Positions 54,697-63,494 of a stretch of DNA of 64,000 nucleotides are shown here, in pieces (position 1 is the first letter of the stretch; every line of letters begins with the position of its first letter). Under the pieces are notes generated by a model that worked only from the letters and a program-made list of their open reading frames with translations, was not told the origin of the DNA and made no database searches. Origin of the DNA: Bacteroidaceae bacterium. GTDB taxonomy: Bacteria; Bacteroidota; Bacteroidia; Bacteroidales; Bacteroidaceae. The DNA lies in contig CABIXF010000010.1 in assembly GCA_902362595.1 (NCBI GenBank), positions 1-64,000 of the forward strand, read 5' to 3'. Both the position numbers and the translations under genes were made by a program.

Positions 54697-54733
54697 AGGT
54701 GACACCAGAATTATATGCATTCTGATGTCACCT
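54697..54733 (-). terminator. Terminator of the DPP-IV-like peptidase gene
   Basis: AGGTGACA and AGAAT pair with ATTCT and TGTCACCT around a 7-base loop, with one 2x2 internal mismatch; TTTTTATAC follows on the minus strand. Confidence 0.82.
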
Positions 54734-54744
54734 ATGTAGGGATA

Positions 54745-56943
54745 TTATAGATTTTGCAGGAAGAAATTTACGACGCGGTTCATAAGGTGGTTACGTGTAT
54801 TTCCTCCTGAAATGCCGTGATTGCGGTTCGTATAGATTTGTGTTTCAAACTGAATGTTGGCTTGTACCAATGCTTCATTATATTCCATAAAGTTCTGGAA
54901 ATGCACGTTATCGTCTGCGCTGCCGTGAATGAGCAGTAATTTTCCTTTCAGTGCAGCTACGTGATTGATGGCTGAAGAGGCACGATATCCGTCTCCATTT
55001 TCTTTTGGAGTACGCATGAAACGTTCGGTGTAGACCGTATCATAGAATCGCCAGTCGGTAGGAGCTGCAATCGCTACTCCGGCTTTAAATGCTCCTGAGC
55101 CTTCACTCATAGACATCAGCGTGTTGTATCCTCCGTAGCTCCATCCCCAGATGCCAATCCGGCTTCCGTCCACGTAGGAAAGAGTAGACAGGTATTTGGC
55201 TGTTTCAGCTTGGTCGGCGGCTTCTTTGAGACCAATAGAAAGGTAGGTACACTTTTCAAATGCAGCTCCACGTCCTCCTGTACCTCGTCCATCTACGCAT
55301 ACCATGATGTAACCTTTGTCACACATCACGGCTTCGAACATACCACCATCGCCAAAGCTTCCGATGCCCCACTTGTCCAATACTTGTTGTGAGCCGGGAC
55401 CACTGTATTGGAGCATAATGACAGGGTATTTCTTGGAAGGGTTGAAATTGGCAGGCTTCATCATCCATCCGTTCAGTTCTACACCTTCGCTGGTCTTGAA
55501 AGTGAAAAACTCTTTTGTCGGCATGTTAAGTTGGCTTATTTTGTTCTTCAGCTCCTTGTTGTCGAGCAAGGTCACCATTTCCTGTCCCTTGTTGTTATTC
55601 AAAGTGATGAGGGTCGGTGTCTGTGCACTGGAATAAGTGTTGATATAGTAATTCAAGTTTTTGCTGAATAAAGCATTGTTGGTTCCTGTCCGTGTGGAAA
55701 GTTTTGTCTTTTTTCCTTTTCCGTCAATCTTATAGACAGCAGTACGTAGCGGACTTTCTTCATTACTTGTATAGTAGAACACATTGGCTTTCTGATCCCA
55801 TCCCAGAAATTCTTTAACCTCGAATTTTCCTTTGGTAATCTGTTTAACCAAGTTCCCTCCAATAGTGTACAGATAGAGATGGTTATATCCGTCACGTTCA
55901 CTCATCATAACCATGTTTTCCGGATAGAAGGCTATGTTTGAATAGGCTTGTTCCTTGATGTATTGTTCAGCTTCATCGCGTACTGCCACTTTGCAGACAG
56001 CACTACGAGGATTGGCCATATACAGGTCAAAACGGTTCTGATGGCGGTTTAATGTCATGATTGCCAGTTTTTCAGGGTCATCCGTAAATTTGATACGTGG
56101 AACGTACCCGTCAGAGTCTATTGGCAATTCCATTTTGCGTGTGACATGACTTTTGATATCGAATGTATGTACACTTACTTTGGAGTTGACTGCTCCTGAT
56201 TTAGGATATTTGTAATCATAACTTCCGGGGTAGGTGGCATAAGCTGTCTTTTCGGGTGCCATGCCTTTGTACCATTGGAAAGAATACATTGGAACACGGC
56301 TTTCATCGAAACGTATGTAGGCAATCATACGGCTGTCTGCACTAAAGTCGAAAGCTCGATTGAATGCGAATTCTTCCTCGTATACCCAGTCGGGAATGCC
56401 ATTAAGCACTTTGTTGTATTCTCCGTCTTTAGTGACCTGTGATTCACTGTTACCGAAAAGAAGTTTAATCAGGTAAATATTGTTATTTCGTACAAAAGCT
56501 ATCTGATGGCTGTCGGGTGAGAACAAAGGTACCTGTTGCGGCCCGTTATTGGAAAGTGGCTCAAGTGTACGGTTTTTTACATTGTAAAGATAATACACTG
56601 CGGTAAAAGAACGTCTGTATATCGGTTGGGTCTCTGTCTGTATCAATATCAGGCTTTCGTCTGGCGACATGATATAGTCGTCAAAACGCTTGAGTTCACA
56701 GTTTCTGGCTTTGGTCACATCGAAGATGGCTTCTACTTCCTTACCTGTCTTGAAGGAATATTTTACGATGCGTTTGTGGTCTTTGCTGATTTGGGTGTAA
56801 TGTTCACCATCCAGCATCGGTTTCAGCCCCTGTATGCTTTGTGCCCGATAGGTACCGTTGGCCACATCTTGCAGGGTGACTTTCTGTGCCTGTAAGTTCA
56901 TCAGGCACATCAGTGTCAAAAAAAGTACGAAAAGTTTTTTCAT
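54745..56943 (-). CDS. Dipeptidyl peptidase IV-like serine peptidase (S9B)
   Basis: A 732-residue secreted or periplasmic exopeptidase that removes X-Pro or X-Ala dipeptides from peptide N-termini. A signal peptide covers residues 1-19. The eight-bladed beta-propeller domain extends to about 470 and includes the substrate-binding double-Glu motif in DWVYEEEFAF. The alpha/beta-hydrolase domain has nucleophile Ser602 (GWSYGG), acid Asp at about 678 (GSADDNVH) and His709 (NRNHGISG), with spacing like human DPP4. It stands alone, with a terminator behind. Confidence 0.94.
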   Translation of the reverse strand: MKKLFVLFLTLMCLMNLQAQKVTLQDVANGTYRAQSIQGLKPMLDGEHYTQISKDHKRIVKYSFKTGKEVEAIFDVTKARNCELKRFDDYIMSPDESLILIQTETQPIYRRSFTAVYYLYNVKNRTLEPLSNNGPQQVPLFSPDSHQIAFVRNNNIYLIKLLFGNSESQVTKDGEYNKVLNGIPDWVYEEEFAFNRAFDFSADSRMIAYIRFDESRVPMYSFQWYKGMAPEKTAYATYPGSYDYKYPKSGAVNSKVSVHTFDIKSHVTRKMELPIDSDGYVPRIKFTDDPEKLAIMTLNRHQNRFDLYMANPRSAVCKVAVRDEAEQYIKEQAYSNIAFYPENMVMMSERDGYNHLYLYTIGGNLVKQITKGKFEVKEFLGWDQKANVFYYTSNEESPLRTAVYKIDGKGKKTKLSTRTGTNNALFSKNLNYYINTYSSAQTPTLITLNNNKGQEMVTLLDNKELKNKISQLNMPTKEFFTFKTSEGVELNGWMMKPANFNPSKKYPVIMLQYSGPGSQQVLDKWGIGSFGDGGMFEAVMCDKGYIMVCVDGRGTGGRGAAFEKCTYLSIGLKEAADQAETAKYLSTLSYVDGSRIGIWGWSYGGYNTLMSMSEGSGAFKAGVAIAAPTDWRFYDTVYTERFMRTPKENGDGYRASSAINHVAALKGKLLLIHGSADDNVHFQNFMEYNEALVQANIQFETQIYTNRNHGISGGNTRNHLMNRVVNFFLQNL

Positions 56944-56966
56944 AACCGGTCTTATTAAGTTTGATT

Positions 56967-58289
56967 CTATTCTTTATTAGCGGCAGGCTGCTTACCTTCG
57001 TGAACTGCCTTCACGCTCTCTTCCTGAGGTGTCTCTATTGGGGTCTCTTTATCCTTTATGCCGAACAGCCAGCGGAAAAAGCGTACCAGGAAGTTCCGCT
57101 TTTTAGGCTTGACTTCTGTAGCTTCTGCCGATGGGGCGGTTTGTACCGACTGTTTGTTAGTGAGGGTGTCACTTTTAGCCACAAGCGTAGTGTCTGTCTT
57201 CAATGAATCCATCTTCAACGAGTCTACGGTCAACGGTTTCATGATTGGAAGAGAGTCTGTTTTCAGTGAATCTGAAGGAGCCATGTGCGTGCGCAGACTG
57301 TCCTTAGGAGTTTGTTCCGTTTTCTTTGCAGGAGTAGTAGGCCGGGATGGAGGAGTCGGTTTCGGACGCTTGAACGGAACCGGAACCGAATATTTGCAGC
57401 GTACGTTGATGCCATGGTCTTTTGCCGGTATCCAATCGGGCATAACTCTGATGGCGTCTAAAGCTGCTGTATCCAGTCGGGCATCCAATCCTCTGACGAT
57501 ACTGGGAGAGGTAATGCTGCCGTCTTTTTCTACCACAAACTGAATCATGACCGCTCCTTCTTTTTTCGTTTTTTCAGCCAGTTCGGTTGTGTGTGCTTTT
57601 CTTTTAATGTAATTGAAAAACGCTTTCATCCCTCCTGGGTATTCCGGCATCGTTTCTACTGCATTGTAGATACGGTCGGCTCCCTTTCGTGTCATCCGTA
57701 TCTCCAAAGGTTGGTCTGGACGGCTGAGAAAGCTCTCGATGTCGAGGTACTTGTTTTCCATTTTTTCAGCTCGGATCATGACCATGTGGCTATAATCCGC
57801 ATCGATGCTGAATGCCCCGTGCGGGTCTGAAAAGGTATGTCTTCCTGTTCCTTGAATACTGATTTCCGCATGGGGGATAGGTTTATTTCCTTCCATTACG
57901 ACTCCGTTGACCGGAAATGTTTTTCCGCTTTGTTTGTATTTAGCCAAGTCTTCCGGTCGGTCTATCCGGAGAATCGTATCTTGGGCTGATTCATCCAAGC
58001 GGATTGTTTTGACTACCCTGTTTTTATCTGTGGGGAGATAGAGACTGGCTGTACGTGTATAATTATTTTCTACCGTTTGTTCAAAATCAATCAGTCCTTG
58101 TTCGTCACTGACATATTCGGTGCTGTATCCCAGTACCTTTAGGATGATACCTTGCTGAGGGTCTCCTCCCGAATTCAGTACGGTAATGCGAAAATGCTGT
58201 GTCTTATTTTCCCATGAAGAAGCACCTAACTGGCATATTGACACCTGAAGAATTGCAATCCAAAAAAGTATATGAAAAAGACGTTTCAT
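56967..58289 (-). CDS. TonB C-terminal-domain protein with carboxypeptidase-like repeats and long C-terminal tail
   Basis: A 440-residue protein with an N-terminal signal peptide or anchor (1-24). Two beta-sandwich (carboxypeptidase-D regulatory-like) regions lie at about 32-100 and 125-198. A TonB C-terminal domain spans 211-307, with YPGGMKAFFNYIKRK, IQFVVEKDGSI and VMPDWIPAKDHG. Unusually this is not the end: a 130-residue tail follows, with a Pro/Thr-rich linker, DSLKTDSL-type repeats (about 330-367) and an amphipathic segment LVRFFRWLFGI (401-411). No N-terminal TM plus proline-rich spanner of classical TonB is seen. Confidence 0.85.
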   Translation of the reverse strand: MKRLFHILFWIAILQVSICQLGASSWENKTQHFRITVLNSGGDPQQGIILKVLGYSTEYVSDEQGLIDFEQTVENNYTRTASLYLPTDKNRVVKTIRLDESAQDTILRIDRPEDLAKYKQSGKTFPVNGVVMEGNKPIPHAEISIQGTGRHTFSDPHGAFSIDADYSHMVMIRAEKMENKYLDIESFLSRPDQPLEIRMTRKGADRIYNAVETMPEYPGGMKAFFNYIKRKAHTTELAEKTKKEGAVMIQFVVEKDGSITSPSIVRGLDARLDTAALDAIRVMPDWIPAKDHGINVRCKYSVPVPFKRPKPTPPSRPTTPAKKTEQTPKDSLRTHMAPSDSLKTDSLPIMKPLTVDSLKMDSLKTDTTLVAKSDTLTNKQSVQTAPSAEATEVKPKKRNFLVRFFRWLFGIKDKETPIETPQEESVKAVHEGKQPAANKE

Positions 58290-58310
58290 AAGCTAGTTTA
58301 TAAATATTTG

Positions 58311-58318
58311 CAAAGCTA
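58311..58318 (-). promoter_or_regulatory. -7 box of the TonB-domain gene
   Basis: TAGCTTTG on the minus strand fits TAnnTTTG, 21 bp upstream of the ATG. Confidence 0.55.
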
Positions 58319-58368
58319 CAAGTAATCTAGTGGATTCACTCGTAGAGAGGTGTTAATAAAGATAAATA

Positions 58369-58400
58369 ATCCGGGCTTGCTTGGAGTGGCAAGTCCGGAT
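58369..58400 (-). terminator. Terminator of the third export operon
   Basis: A 12-bp stem ATCCGGGCTTGC / GCAAGTCCGGAT (one G-U type difference) with an 8-base loop, followed on the minus strand by TTATTTATCTTTATT. It lies 20 bp past the last permease stop. Confidence 0.8.
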
Positions 58401-58420
58401 ATAATATGTTTGAACTATAC

Positions 58421-59677
58421 TTATTTGGAAGTTTTTGTAGCCAGTTTCCGTAACCGGAACATGCGTAAGCGTTCGATGGCATGTCGACGGCTCAATATAA
58501 TCTGTCGACGGTAGACCATACAAGTGGTAAGGAAGTATATTCCTGTTTGTAACCAGAGTGCTCGGTATTCGAACAATACCTCGGGCAGTGTGGCTCCCAT
58601 GTTATTGATTCGGACAAATCCGTTAATGCCGAAAGTCGATGGGAAAAGCCAGGAAAAGACTTTCCAGAAAACGGGTACAGAGGCTCCAGGCCATGAGATT
58701 CCGGAAATAAACAGGAGTGGTACGGAAGTGAATACATAAATCATCAAGCATGATTCTCTGTGGTGAATGAAAATGGAACATGTCATGGCAAAGAATATAC
58801 ATGCCAAAATATAGGGAACAACGAAAGCCAGTAGGGTAGCTGGCTGGGCAATCTGTACCAGACTGAATAGTTTGGGAACCAGGCACAGAATATAGGCTGC
58901 TACAAGTGCATAGATGAGAAAATAAGCAAAAGATTTTCCCAATACGATACGAAGAGTGCCCTGATATTGTCGGGTAATGGGGACGAGATCTTTGAATCGG
59001 TTGTTTTCTCGGGCAGTTCCGGCAGAAAGTCCTACACCCAGCAGTAAAGTCTGTTGTATAATCAACATCAGTACGGCAGGCAATAGAAAACTGGCAAATC
59101 CATCCTGTGGGTTAAACAATGAGATATCTTCATATTCAATAGGGGCTGTACTGATTTCATCTTGTCGTTCAGTCGTATTGCCCAGACGTTTGATTTGGAT
59201 GTTTTTATTCAGGGCCAGGGATGCATTGGTGCTGGCCAATACGAGCGCTTTGTAGTACAGCATGCCACTCATGTCACAGAAAACACTGACAGTGGTCTGT
59301 TTTCCTGAGGCAATGTCTTTGCTGAAACTCTCTGGAATATAGATGATTCCGTAGACTTTTGTTTCTTTTAGCAGAGTCTTGGCTTCTTCCATATCTGCGC
59401 AGTATGACTGGATATGTACGTCTGCACTTGCGTCAATATGTCGGACAAATTCGCGGCTGATGGCCGAATTGCTGTGATCGATGACGGCTGCTGGTACTTC
59501 CCGCACCACTTCATTGGTGTAGATAAATGCGTATACCAGCGGATAGGCCAGTGGTACTAGCAGGAAAAAAATCAGTACTCCCTGATCTTTGAACACAGCC
59601 TTCAGTTCTTGAGTACAGATATGAAAGAGTCCCGAGATACCTTGACGTATGGTTTGTTTCAACGATTCTTTTTTCAT
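58421..59677 (-). CDS. ABC-2 type permease of the third export operon
   Basis: A 418-residue membrane protein: N-terminal TM helix at about 30-50, extracytoplasmic domain at about 55-190 and five or six C-terminal TM helices. The domain start with VREVPAAVIDHSNSAISREFVRHID is typical of YhhJ/YbhR-type permeases. The first ATG of the frame would overlap the upstream permease by 17 bp; MKKESLKQTIRQG, 13 bp after that stop, is preferred. It is last in the operon; no ATPase gene accompanies it. Confidence 0.9.
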   Translation of the reverse strand: MKKESLKQTIRQGISGLFHICTQELKAVFKDQGVLIFFLLVPLAYPLVYAFIYTNEVVREVPAAVIDHSNSAISREFVRHIDASADVHIQSYCADMEEAKTLLKETKVYGIIYIPESFSKDIASGKQTTVSVFCDMSGMLYYKALVLASTNASLALNKNIQIKRLGNTTERQDEISTAPIEYEDISLFNPQDGFASFLLPAVLMLIIQQTLLLGVGLSAGTARENNRFKDLVPITRQYQGTLRIVLGKSFAYFLIYALVAAYILCLVPKLFSLVQIAQPATLLAFVVPYILACIFFAMTCSIFIHHRESCLMIYVFTSVPLLFISGISWPGASVPVFWKVFSWLFPSTFGINGFVRINNMGATLPEVLFEYRALWLQTGIYFLTTCMVYRRQIILSRRHAIERLRMFRLRKLATKTSK

Positions 59678-59690
59678 GAGTCCTAAAGGG

Positions 59691-60866
59691 TTAAGGTATG
59701 TAAACATAATGCAGCATGGCGGTTCGTATCTTTTTGAGATAGAAGAAAGGCAACAGCATGAACAGCAGCAGAGCTATGATAGCATGCCATGCATAAATTA
59801 CCGGATAGCCGTTGAGTGCCAGGTTTACATAAATCAGAAAATAATGGCGCAGCGGGAATAAAACCGACAGAGCTTGAAGGGTAGGATGCATGGCCATAAC
59901 CGGGAAAGTGAATCCGGATATGGAGAACGAAATGACTCCCCACAAGGAGGCGGCACTCAGGGCCAGGCGGAGAGAACCGAACAGACCGAAGAGAAATACG
60001 CCGAAAGCCTGAGAAGCCAGTACTAGTAGCAGGCCAGCCATCAGCATGGGAAAAATGCCGCTGTGGCATGGGTAGTGCAGGAAGCCGTACAGGTATACAT
60101 TGTAAAAAGTGGCCATAATAAAAAAAGTGACTGTTTGGGGAAATAATTTTCCGGTCAGTGCCGTCACAATGGAATTATCAGCCATTTTCATGAGTTCCTT
60201 AGAGGTGTTCTCCTTCAATTCTGTACCGATAGTGTATACAGTAGTCAGGAAAATAAGCAGCATCAGGATACCTGGAAACAAGGTGTTGCACAAGTATACC
60301 GAATAGTTCAGCCAAGGGTTGTTCAAGGCATGTGTGGATATGACGACAGGCTGTAAGAAAGCTACAGCCTGGTCTTCTGTGGCTCCTTTGCCCAGCAAAG
60401 TAGCTTGTCCTACAGCGGCAGAGGCCAGTTCCGACATTGTCCGTTGGTCTTTGTAGAGTAGAGATCCTGCTATCAGGTAAGAATAATTGATGTAAAAAGA
60501 AACCTTGGGCTGTCTTCCAGATAAGGCTGCTTCCGTTGTGCCTTTGGGTATGTAATAAAAGGAGTAGATTTCTCCTCGTTGAACGGCCTGTCGGGCTTCT
60601 GTCACGCTAGGATAATGGGCCACAATCTGGGTTTGCTGAAAGGCATCCAGGTTGCGTATGATACTGCGTGTAGTTGCGGTGTTGTCGAGGTCCACCACGC
60701 CTGCCGGCAGATTTGTAGGTAGTCCGTTTTCCATCAGGGTAGTGAAGAACAGAAAACAGAATACCGGCGCGATGATCATGCAGAACAAGTACATCGGCTT
60801 GGTGGCAATGCGGTAGATTTCCCGCCGCACCACGTTCAGAAAACATTTATAAGTGGCTGGCGACAT
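59691..60866 (-). CDS. ABC-2 type permease, partner subunit
   Basis: A 391-residue permease with the same layout as its neighbour: TM helix at about 20-42, an extracytoplasmic domain starting LPAGVVDLDNTATTRSIIRNLD, and a C-terminal block of TM helices. It follows the HlyD gene by 5 bp. The two permeases are diverged paralogues and should form a heterodimer. The partner ATPase must come from elsewhere in the genome, or the system works unusually. Confidence 0.9.
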   Translation of the reverse strand: MSPATYKCFLNVVRREIYRIATKPMYLFCMIIAPVFCFLFFTTLMENGLPTNLPAGVVDLDNTATTRSIIRNLDAFQQTQIVAHYPSVTEARQAVQRGEIYSFYYIPKGTTEAALSGRQPKVSFYINYSYLIAGSLLYKDQRTMSELASAAVGQATLLGKGATEDQAVAFLQPVVISTHALNNPWLNYSVYLCNTLFPGILMLLIFLTTVYTIGTELKENTSKELMKMADNSIVTALTGKLFPQTVTFFIMATFYNVYLYGFLHYPCHSGIFPMLMAGLLLVLASQAFGVFLFGLFGSLRLALSAASLWGVISFSISGFTFPVMAMHPTLQALSVLFPLRHYFLIYVNLALNGYPVIYAWHAIIALLLFMLLPFFYLKKIRTAMLHYVYIP

Positions 60867-60871
60867 AATCT

Positions 60872-61855
60872 TTATTTTTCAATGATGGCAGACATGCCTG
60901 GGCGCAGGTTGTCAACAGGTGTTACGGGTTTTGCTTTTACTTCAAATGTTTTAAGGTCGAATTGTCCGGTTGTTTTTGTGGCCTTCCAGGCGGCATAAGT
61001 TCCGAGGTCTTTCATGACCGTAACCTGAAATTCCACGTCTTTTTCCAAAGCCGGGACATAGGCCTTTATCTTGTTTCCTACGGAAAAGTCTTTCAGGAAA
61101 TCTTCACGTACATTAAATGTAACCCACATATCGTTCAGTTGAGCCACGTTCATGATAGGGGCTCCTGTTCCTACCAATTCACCTACTTTGGGGAAAATTT
61201 CAGACACTTCCCCATCGGCTGAGGCTGTGAGATACGTTTCCGATACGTAAGAAGATACTTCGGCTACGGCTCCCTTAGCGCGTTGTACTTGAGCTGCAGC
61301 CATGGCTTTGTCTTCCCGCTGAGCTCCGTTTTGGGCCATTGTGTATTGTGCGTGAGCTGCCCTTTCGGTAGCTTTCATAGCATCGAACTGGGCTTTGGCT
61401 TCGTCTCTCTTTTGAGCACTCATCACTCCTTCTTCATACAGGCGGTTGACCCGGTTGTAAGATTTTTCAGCAATCTCCAGTCCGGCTTTGGCTTTCTGCC
61501 ACATTTCATACGCAGCTTGCAGTTGTTCGCTTCTCGTGCCGCGGAGAGCCTTTTCGTTTAAAGCCTGGGCTGCCTCTTCTGCTGCCTGCGCTTGCGATAA
61601 CTTAGCCATTACGTCGGGTGCTTCCAGGATGGCCAGTGTATCTCCGGCTTTAACCTTATCACCTTCGCTGACAAAAAATTTCAGAATACGTCCCGGCACT
61701 TTGCTGGATACTCGGTATTCTGTAGCTTCTGCTTGCCCTTGAATGATTTCAGGGCCCTTTCCTAAGGTGAAGAACCCGATAATGCTGACGATGACGATAA
61801 CGGCTAACAGTGTGAAGAATGCCAGCATGATATTGTTGCGTTGAGTCTTTTCCAT
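60872..61855 (-). CDS. HlyD-family periplasmic adaptor
   Basis: A 327-residue membrane-fusion protein anchored by an N-terminal TM helix (about 9-29). The lipoyl-like domain begins at EYRVSSKVPGRILKFFVSEGDKVKAGD. A long Ala/Gln/Glu-rich helical hairpin spans about 80-190, and the second lipoyl half is ASADGEVSEIFPKVGELVGTG. The C-terminal barrel ends NLRPGMSAIIEK. It lies 8 bp after the TolC gene and should connect that channel with the two permeases. Confidence 0.93.
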   Translation of the reverse strand: MEKTQRNNIMLAFFTLLAVIVIVSIIGFFTLGKGPEIIQGQAEATEYRVSSKVPGRILKFFVSEGDKVKAGDTLAILEAPDVMAKLSQAQAAEEAAQALNEKALRGTRSEQLQAAYEMWQKAKAGLEIAEKSYNRVNRLYEEGVMSAQKRDEAKAQFDAMKATERAAHAQYTMAQNGAQREDKAMAAAQVQRAKGAVAEVSSYVSETYLTASADGEVSEIFPKVGELVGTGAPIMNVAQLNDMWVTFNVREDFLKDFSVGNKIKAYVPALEKDVEFQVTVMKDLGTYAAWKATKTTGQFDLKTFEVKAKPVTPVDNLRPGMSAIIEK

Positions 61856-61863
61856 ATTCTGTG

Positions 61864-63357
61864 TTATTTTAAAATTCCCATTGATTTGTTTAAATAAAGT
61901 TCATTCATCTTGACGTCTATCTGTGCGTCTATTTTCCCTGCTTGAGCAGAGAACCATGCAGTTTGTGCTTCCAGTACGTTGCTTGTCGGAATTACTCCTT
62001 CTTTAAATCCCAAGTTGGCGTATCGCAGGTTTTCTTCTGCTTTTTCCATGTTTTTTTCAGCCATGGCCAGTTTCTTGGTCGATTCGTTTACTTTATAAGA
62101 GTTTTGGGTTACTTGAAGTTCAACTTTTTCTTTGGTATCTTCCAGTTTGTAGCGGGCTATGTTTGCTTCTGCCTTGGCGGCTTTGACCTTATATATACCT
62201 TCTCCCCAGTGGAATACTGGTATTTTTACAATAATTCCTGCTGCCCACATGCCGCGGAATTTATTCTCAAACCCATTGACAAGTGAAGGGTTCGTCACCA
62301 GGTAATTGGCTGTCAGTGCTACGGAAGGCAGGAAATCAGCCCGGATTACATTTACTTTTTGACGGTATATTTCGGAAGCCAGTTCCAAACTTTTGAGTTC
62401 TTCCCGGTTGCTGAGTGCCGTACTGACGTTGGCTTCCGTATAGGTATTGGGAAGCGGAAGATCTTGCATGTCTTCGTCAGCCAGTCGAAGTGGGGTATCC
62501 AGCGGGAGTCCGCATAGCTGGCAGAGCAGCATTTTCGACAGACTTAATCCATTGTCTACTTGCGTAAGCATCATTTCAGCTTCGTTGACTTTCACCTTGA
62601 CACTTAATCCATCGGCTTTCGTGGCCACCCCTTCCTGAATCATCTTGTCCACATCTGAATCCAGTTTCTGTACCAATTGCAAGAAGTTTTCTGCCAATTT
62701 CTTTTTGTTGACAAGTGAAATGATTTGCCAGTAGGCCTGATCTGTCTGTAGGATTAAATCCTGCATTCCGGTAGCGTGCTGTGATTCAGCTAACCGCTCT
62801 GCATATTTGGTAATCTTGTTGTAAGCAATAATTTTTCCTCCCATAAAAATGGGTTGAGTAAGCGTGGCTGCTCCCACAGTCAGATTTCGTGTGTCGGTGT
62901 GGAAGGCATCTACCAAGCTTTGTCCGATACTGTTTAATCCATCTGTCAATCCGGCTACGGCTCCAGGTAGAAGACCTTGCAGTCCTGCTGCCAATCCGGG
63001 GTTGGAGGCTGCAAGTTGCTGCATGGCGGCCTGAAATTCTGCAGACTGCATACCTTGTTGCAGTTGTCCTCCGACGTTTGTTCCTAAATTGCCGATGGTT
63101 TGCTTTTGGGCATCACTGAGCAGGGATATTTCTTTTTGTGTACGCATGTACCCTCCTGCCAAGTCAATCTTAGGCAGATAATTAGTGAATGCTGCTTTTT
63201 TCTCGTAGTGGGCGGCATTCACTTTCTCCTGTGAAATCCGGAGCTCTTTGTTGTTGGCCAAGGCCAATGCCCGGCAGCTGTCCAGAGTGAGTATCTGTTG
63301 GGCATAACAGCTGAATGCCGTGCCGAGCAGTAAGAGTAAACTTGAAATTCTTTTCAT
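61864..63357 (-). CDS. TolC-family outer-membrane efflux protein
   Basis: A 497-residue outer-membrane channel and first gene of the third export operon. The signal peptide is about 1-19 (cleavage CYA-QQ), followed by LTLDSCRALALANNKELRIS, the family start. It is longer than the other two TolC proteins in the window because of a Gln/Gly/Ala-rich insertion (about 85-150). That insertion contains LAASNPGLAAGLQGLLPG and lies where an extracellular or periplasmic loop is expected. Two OEP repeats are otherwise complete. Confidence 0.93.
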   Translation of the reverse strand: MKRISSLLLLLGTAFSCYAQQILTLDSCRALALANNKELRISQEKVNAAHYEKKAAFTNYLPKIDLAGGYMRTQKEISLLSDAQKQTIGNLGTNVGGQLQQGMQSAEFQAAMQQLAASNPGLAAGLQGLLPGAVAGLTDGLNSIGQSLVDAFHTDTRNLTVGAATLTQPIFMGGKIIAYNKITKYAERLAESQHATGMQDLILQTDQAYWQIISLVNKKKLAENFLQLVQKLDSDVDKMIQEGVATKADGLSVKVKVNEAEMMLTQVDNGLSLSKMLLCQLCGLPLDTPLRLADEDMQDLPLPNTYTEANVSTALSNREELKSLELASEIYRQKVNVIRADFLPSVALTANYLVTNPSLVNGFENKFRGMWAAGIIVKIPVFHWGEGIYKVKAAKAEANIARYKLEDTKEKVELQVTQNSYKVNESTKKLAMAEKNMEKAEENLRYANLGFKEGVIPTSNVLEAQTAWFSAQAGKIDAQIDVKMNELYLNKSMGILK

Positions 63358-63397
63358 TGCTGATGCTGACTTTTATTTGGTTGCTTATGCAACATTG

Positions 63398-63428
63398 CAA
63401 ATGTATGACTTTACAACAAATAGTCAAA
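63398..63428 (-). promoter_or_regulatory. Consensus promoter of the third export operon
   Basis: On the minus strand TTTG (63425-63428), 19 bp, TACATTTG (63398-63405), 40 bp upstream of the TolC start. Confidence 0.75.
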
Positions 63429-63494
63429 GTGTTTTGTTGAAAAGAATAGGTAATAAAACTTATTTTTTCCTGCCAAGTGTATCCAATTACAAAT

